Origin: Myxococcaceae bacterium
Lineage (GTDB): Bacteria > Myxococcota > Myxococcia > Myxococcales > Myxococcaceae
Assembly: GCA_016793095.1 (NCBI GenBank)
Contig: JAEUJQ010000052.1
Location: 186,001-250,000 of the forward strand
DNA length: 64,000 nt
Direction of reading: 5' to 3'
Below are positions 61,826 through 64,000 of the stretch, piece by piece. Position 1 is the stretch's first letter. Every line of letters begins with the position of its first letter. The translations under genes and the position numbers were made by a program. The notes beneath the pieces were generated by a model. That model made no database searches and was not told the origin of the DNA. It saw only the letters and a list, made by a program, of their open reading frames with translations.

Positions 61826-62530
61826 ATGGCCACCATCCTCATTGTCGACGACGAAGCCGATCTCGCGAGCCTCGTCGAGTTCAACCTCAAGCAGGCTGGC
61901 TTCGAGACGGCGGTCGCCCTCACCGGCGAGGCGGCCGTGCAGCTGGCGACGCGCCTCAAGCCCGACCTCGTGGTGCTCGATCTGATGCTGCCCGACCTCT
62001 CGGGGCGTGACGTCTGCCGGCGGCTGCGCGCGAACCCGCTGACCAGCGCCGTGCCGGTCGTGATGCTGACCGCCCGCGGCGAAGAGGCCGACCGGGTGCA
62101 GGGCTTCGAGGTGGGCGCCGACGACTACGTCACCAAGCCCTTCAGCCCGCGGGAGCTGGTGCTGAGGGTGAAGGCGATCCTCCGTCGCGCAGGCGTGAAC
62201 GAGAGAGGCGAGCACCTCTCGATCGGCCCGTTGTCACTCGATCTCGGCGCCCACCGGGCCTTCGTCGCGGGCGACGAGCTCGAGCTCACCGCCCTCGAGT
62301 TCAAGCTGCTGCACCACCTCATGTCCCAGCCCGGGCGGGTACAGACTCGCGAGCGGCTGCTCGCCGAGGTGTGGGGCATCACCAGCGCGCTCGAGACCCG
62401 CACCGTCGATACCCACGTCATGCGCCTGCGCGACAAGCTCGGCGTGGCCCGCGAGCTGGTCGAGACGGTGCGGGGCGTCGGCTACCGCATGACGGACACG
62501 CGCGGCGCGGGCGCGGCGGCGCAGGCCTGA
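61826..62530 (+). CDS. Second PhoB-like response regulator
   Basis: A 234-residue OmpR/PhoB-type regulator resembling the one at 58762: ILIVDDEADLASLVEFNLKQ, phospho-acceptor D52 (VLDLMLPDLSG), DDYVTKPFSPREL, and winged helix TRERLLAEVWGIT, TVDTHVMRLRDKL, VRGVGYRM. No kinase of its own is adjacent; the PhoR-like kinase upstream may serve both. The ATG at 61826 is preferred to one 33 bases upstream because it gives the normal receiver start. The upstream heptamers suggest control by PhoB. Confidence 0.9.
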   Translation: MATILIVDDEADLASLVEFNLKQAGFETAVALTGEAAVQLATRLKPDLVVLDLMLPDLSGRDVCRRLRANPLTSAVPVVMLTARGEEADRVQGFEVGADDYVTKPFSPRELVLRVKAILRRAGVNERGEHLSIGPLSLDLGAHRAFVAGDELELTALEFKLLHHLMSQPGRVQTRERLLAEVWGITSALETRTVDTHVMRLRDKLGVARELVETVRGVGYRMTDTRGAGAAAQA

Positions 62531-62559
62531 CCTCTCCACGCGACGTCACCATCGCAGGG

Positions 62560-62577
62560 CGATCACGCACGGGTCAC
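62560..62577 (+). promoter_or_regulatory. Weak Pho-box-like pair
   Basis: CGATCAC (62560-62566) and GGGTCAC (62571-62577) are 11 bp apart, with extra GTCAC copies at 62545 and 62592 out of register. Each matches the Pho consensus at 4 of 7. They lie about 110 bases before a metallophosphoesterase gene. Confidence 0.3.
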
Positions 62578-62684
62578 GGCGCGACCGCAGCGTCACCGAG
62601 GTGTTCGACAGGCTTCACCCTGGCGCTCCGCGTGCGCCATCGAGCCCCGGCAGACTCACCGCATCTCGAAGAAGGAGGTGCCCG

Positions 62685-63701
62685 GTGCTCCACACAGTCT
62701 CGCTGCTCCTGTTCGCGTGCGCCGGCCTCGGCGTCGTCGCCCTCGCCGCTCGAGCCATCGCCTCCCGGCGGCTGCTGGCAGATGGGCCCGGTGACGAGCC
62801 CGAGCGTCGCCGCGAACACTCAGCGCCCCTGCCGTCCCCCGCCGTGACCGGGGCGCTGACGACGCCACCCTGGCCCGCCGGGCGACCCAGCTCAGCGCGG
62901 CAGAGTGACGTCATGGGCCCGATCGTGCACCTGTCGGATCTGCACCTCGGCGGCTCACCCGCGGCTGCGAGCGCGCTCGAGGCCGCCGTCGCAGCGGTGC
63001 CGCCAGCGGCCCTCGTCGTGGTGACTGGCGACCTCACGAATGGAGGGCGTCGCTCCGAGCTCGCGCGGTTCGATCGCCTCGTCGAGCCGGTGGCCGACCG
63101 GCTCATCGTGGTGCCGGGCAACCACGATCGCTGCGGTGACGACGTGGGCGCTGGCCTCATGGGTGGCGCGCGGGTCGACCTGGTGACACGAGGCGGCTGC
63201 GCCATCGTCCGGGTGGACTCCACCGCGCCACACAACCGCATCGCGTGGCTGAGCCACGGGCGGCTGTGCGAGCTCGTCATCCGGCAGGTGGACGAGGCGC
63301 TCGCCTCGGTGCGGGACGGCCGCCTCACCGTCGTCGCGCTCCACCATCACGTCGTCCCGCTGCCCGCGGAGGGCTTCTGGGAGCGGGTGTCCGAGGCGCT
63401 GCACCTGCCGAACCACTCCGAGCTCGCCCTCGGCACCGAGTTCCTCAAGGTGCTGCGCGGTCGATGCGATCTGGTGCTGCACGGGCACCGCCACGTCCCC
63501 CGACAGTTCGTCATCGACCCCGACGCCGCGCGGCCGCTGCGCGTCTTCAACGCCGGCAGCACCACCGGCCTGGGCGCGTTCCGACAGTTCGACGCCCCCG
63601 CAGCGCAGCTCGACGGCGGGCGCTGGGTCCACTTCCAGCCCACGCCGAGACCCAGCCCGCACCTCGCCCCGCAGCCGCTCTGCAGGTTGCAGCTCGCCTG
63701 A
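62685..63701 (+). CDS. Membrane-anchored metallophosphoesterase
   Basis: A 338-residue calcineurin-like phosphoesterase. The GTG at 62685 is chosen because AGGAGG lies six bases upstream; it then begins with a membrane helix (HTVSLLLFACAGLGVVALAA) and a Ser/Pro/Arg linker. The catalytic domain has VHLSDLHLGG, VVTGDLTNGG, VPGNHDRCGDDV, ALHHHVVPLP and LHGHRHVPRQ, the full two-metal site of CpdA-like enzymes. Product or substrate (cAMP, lipid phosphate or other) is unknown. Its context with PhoB-type regulators suggests a phosphate-starvation role (inference). Confidence 0.88.
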   Translation: MLHTVSLLLFACAGLGVVALAARAIASRRLLADGPGDEPERRREHSAPLPSPAVTGALTTPPWPAGRPSSARQSDVMGPIVHLSDLHLGGSPAAASALEAAVAAVPPAALVVVTGDLTNGGRRSELARFDRLVEPVADRLIVVPGNHDRCGDDVGAGLMGGARVDLVTRGGCAIVRVDSTAPHNRIAWLSHGRLCELVIRQVDEALASVRDGRLTVVALHHHVVPLPAEGFWERVSEALHLPNHSELALGTEFLKVLRGRCDLVLHGHRHVPRQFVIDPDAARPLRVFNAGSTTGLGAFRQFDAPAAQLDGGRWVHFQPTPRPSPHLAPQPLCRLQLA

Positions 63702-64000
63702 GCGGAGGAAGAGGCCGCCCTGCCGCGGGTGAGCGCTCGACCGCCAGCGGCCCCGGACGTCCGGTTCGACTTCGCTCGGCCTGTGCTCCTCGGCCTCAGG
63801 ACGGAGGGCTCTCCATGGCCACGTGCGGTGTGGGGCAAGCACGAGTTGTGGAGGGACCAGACGACCCGCACGTGCTTCCAGATGCTGAGCCGTCGAGGGG
63901 GCGGTCTGAAGCGCGACGAGGCTCCGCCAGCGCTCGCCCCGCTGCGTCTCGCCCGGCGGCCGTCAGGCCCTGCGGGCTCGCACTCCGCCGCTGAACCAGG
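63702..64000 (+). other. 299-base terminal stretch without a convincing gene
   Basis: No gene can be supported here. It contains copy B of a dispersed repeat (63760-63794). A possible 59-codon frame from ATG 63815 to 63994 has GGAGGG upstream but an arginine-rich, unfamiliar product, so it is not called. The window ends before the next gene is visible. Confidence 0.6.
63760..63794 (+). repeat. Dispersed intergenic repeat, copy B
   Basis: Thirty-five bases matching 34326-34366 except for a short internal gap and two substitutions (TCCGGTTCGACT at the start, GCTCCTCGGC at the end). It follows the phosphoesterase gene as copy A follows lexA, in the same relative orientation. Confidence 0.6.

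Noticed and set aside
63815-63994. Short frame with GGAGGG before its ATG
   Set aside because: Arg/Ala-rich product with irregular third-position base use and no recognisable feature; not enough to call a gene.

Overview
The window is a high-GC chromosomal segment of a myxobacterium (phylum Myxococcota), most like the Myxococcus/Cystobacterineae side. The pointers are a RomR-type polarity regulator with its motility and c-di-GMP neighbours, a secreted metzincin ending in a MYXO-CTERM sorting tag, a LexA operator of the delta-proteobacterial GTTCAG type, a TIGR02996-like protein, many Asp/Ala-rich lipoproteins, and dense 4-bp ATGA/GTGA gene overlaps. No genus can be named. Almost all of the window is coding; no gene-free stretch exceeds 300 bases. 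I saw no transposase, integrase or CRISPR array.

Layout. 0-4.2 kb: a carbohydrate ABC importer whose binding protein and first permease are fused. 4.3-13.4 kb: lipoproteins and secreted proteins, ending in a 1191-residue protein with an IPT/TIG domain and eight ~131-residue modules. 13.4-13.7 kb: tRNA-Val and tRNA-Asp with promoter and terminator. 13.8-18.5 kb: carotenoid oxygenase, GMC oxidoreductase and an NmrA-like protein. 18.5-21.0 kb: PEGA protein, zinc-ribbon membrane protein and Pal-like lipoprotein, with a 19-bp-spaced triple CTGATCAG array. 21.1-25.1 kb: valS (with a lysine-rich tail) and nadC. 25.2-28.7 kb: RomR, a tandem CheW-like protein and a divergent REC-GAF-GGDEF diguanylate cyclase. 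28.7-33.5 kb: a PilQ-like domain fragment, a TPR membrane protein and an Mla-type lipid-transport operon. 33.6 kb: divergent lexA. 34.4-41.7 kb: a probable six-gene leftward operon (secreted protein, MYXO-CTERM metzincin, GspE/PilB-type ATPase, phospholipase D, two TPR proteins). 41.8-50.4 kb: housekeeping genes hemD, trxA, mgtE, ribD, nrdR, glyA and rpiB mixed with lipoproteins. 50.4-55.9 kb: fabF-acpP-fabG-fabD-fabH and rpmF-DUF177, notably without plsX. 56.0-58.7 kb: a TPR/lipoprotein pair, a CorA-like protein lacking GMN, and a PilZ protein. 58.8-63.7 kb: PhoB/PhoR-type two-component genes, a second PhoB-like regulator and two metallophosphoesterases, with Pho-box-like heptamers.

How the genes work together. 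The strongest candidates for a little-described system are (i) the 34.4-41.7 kb operon, which couples a secretion-type ATPase to a surface-sorted protease, a PLD enzyme and TPR proteins, and (ii) the RomR/CheW-like/GGDEF module, which places a polarity regulator beside c-di-GMP synthesis. Functions rest on motifs read from translated sequence; no database search was run. Starts were chosen by overlap with the upstream gene, Shine-Dalgarno sequence and signal peptide, so many differ from the longest open frame.
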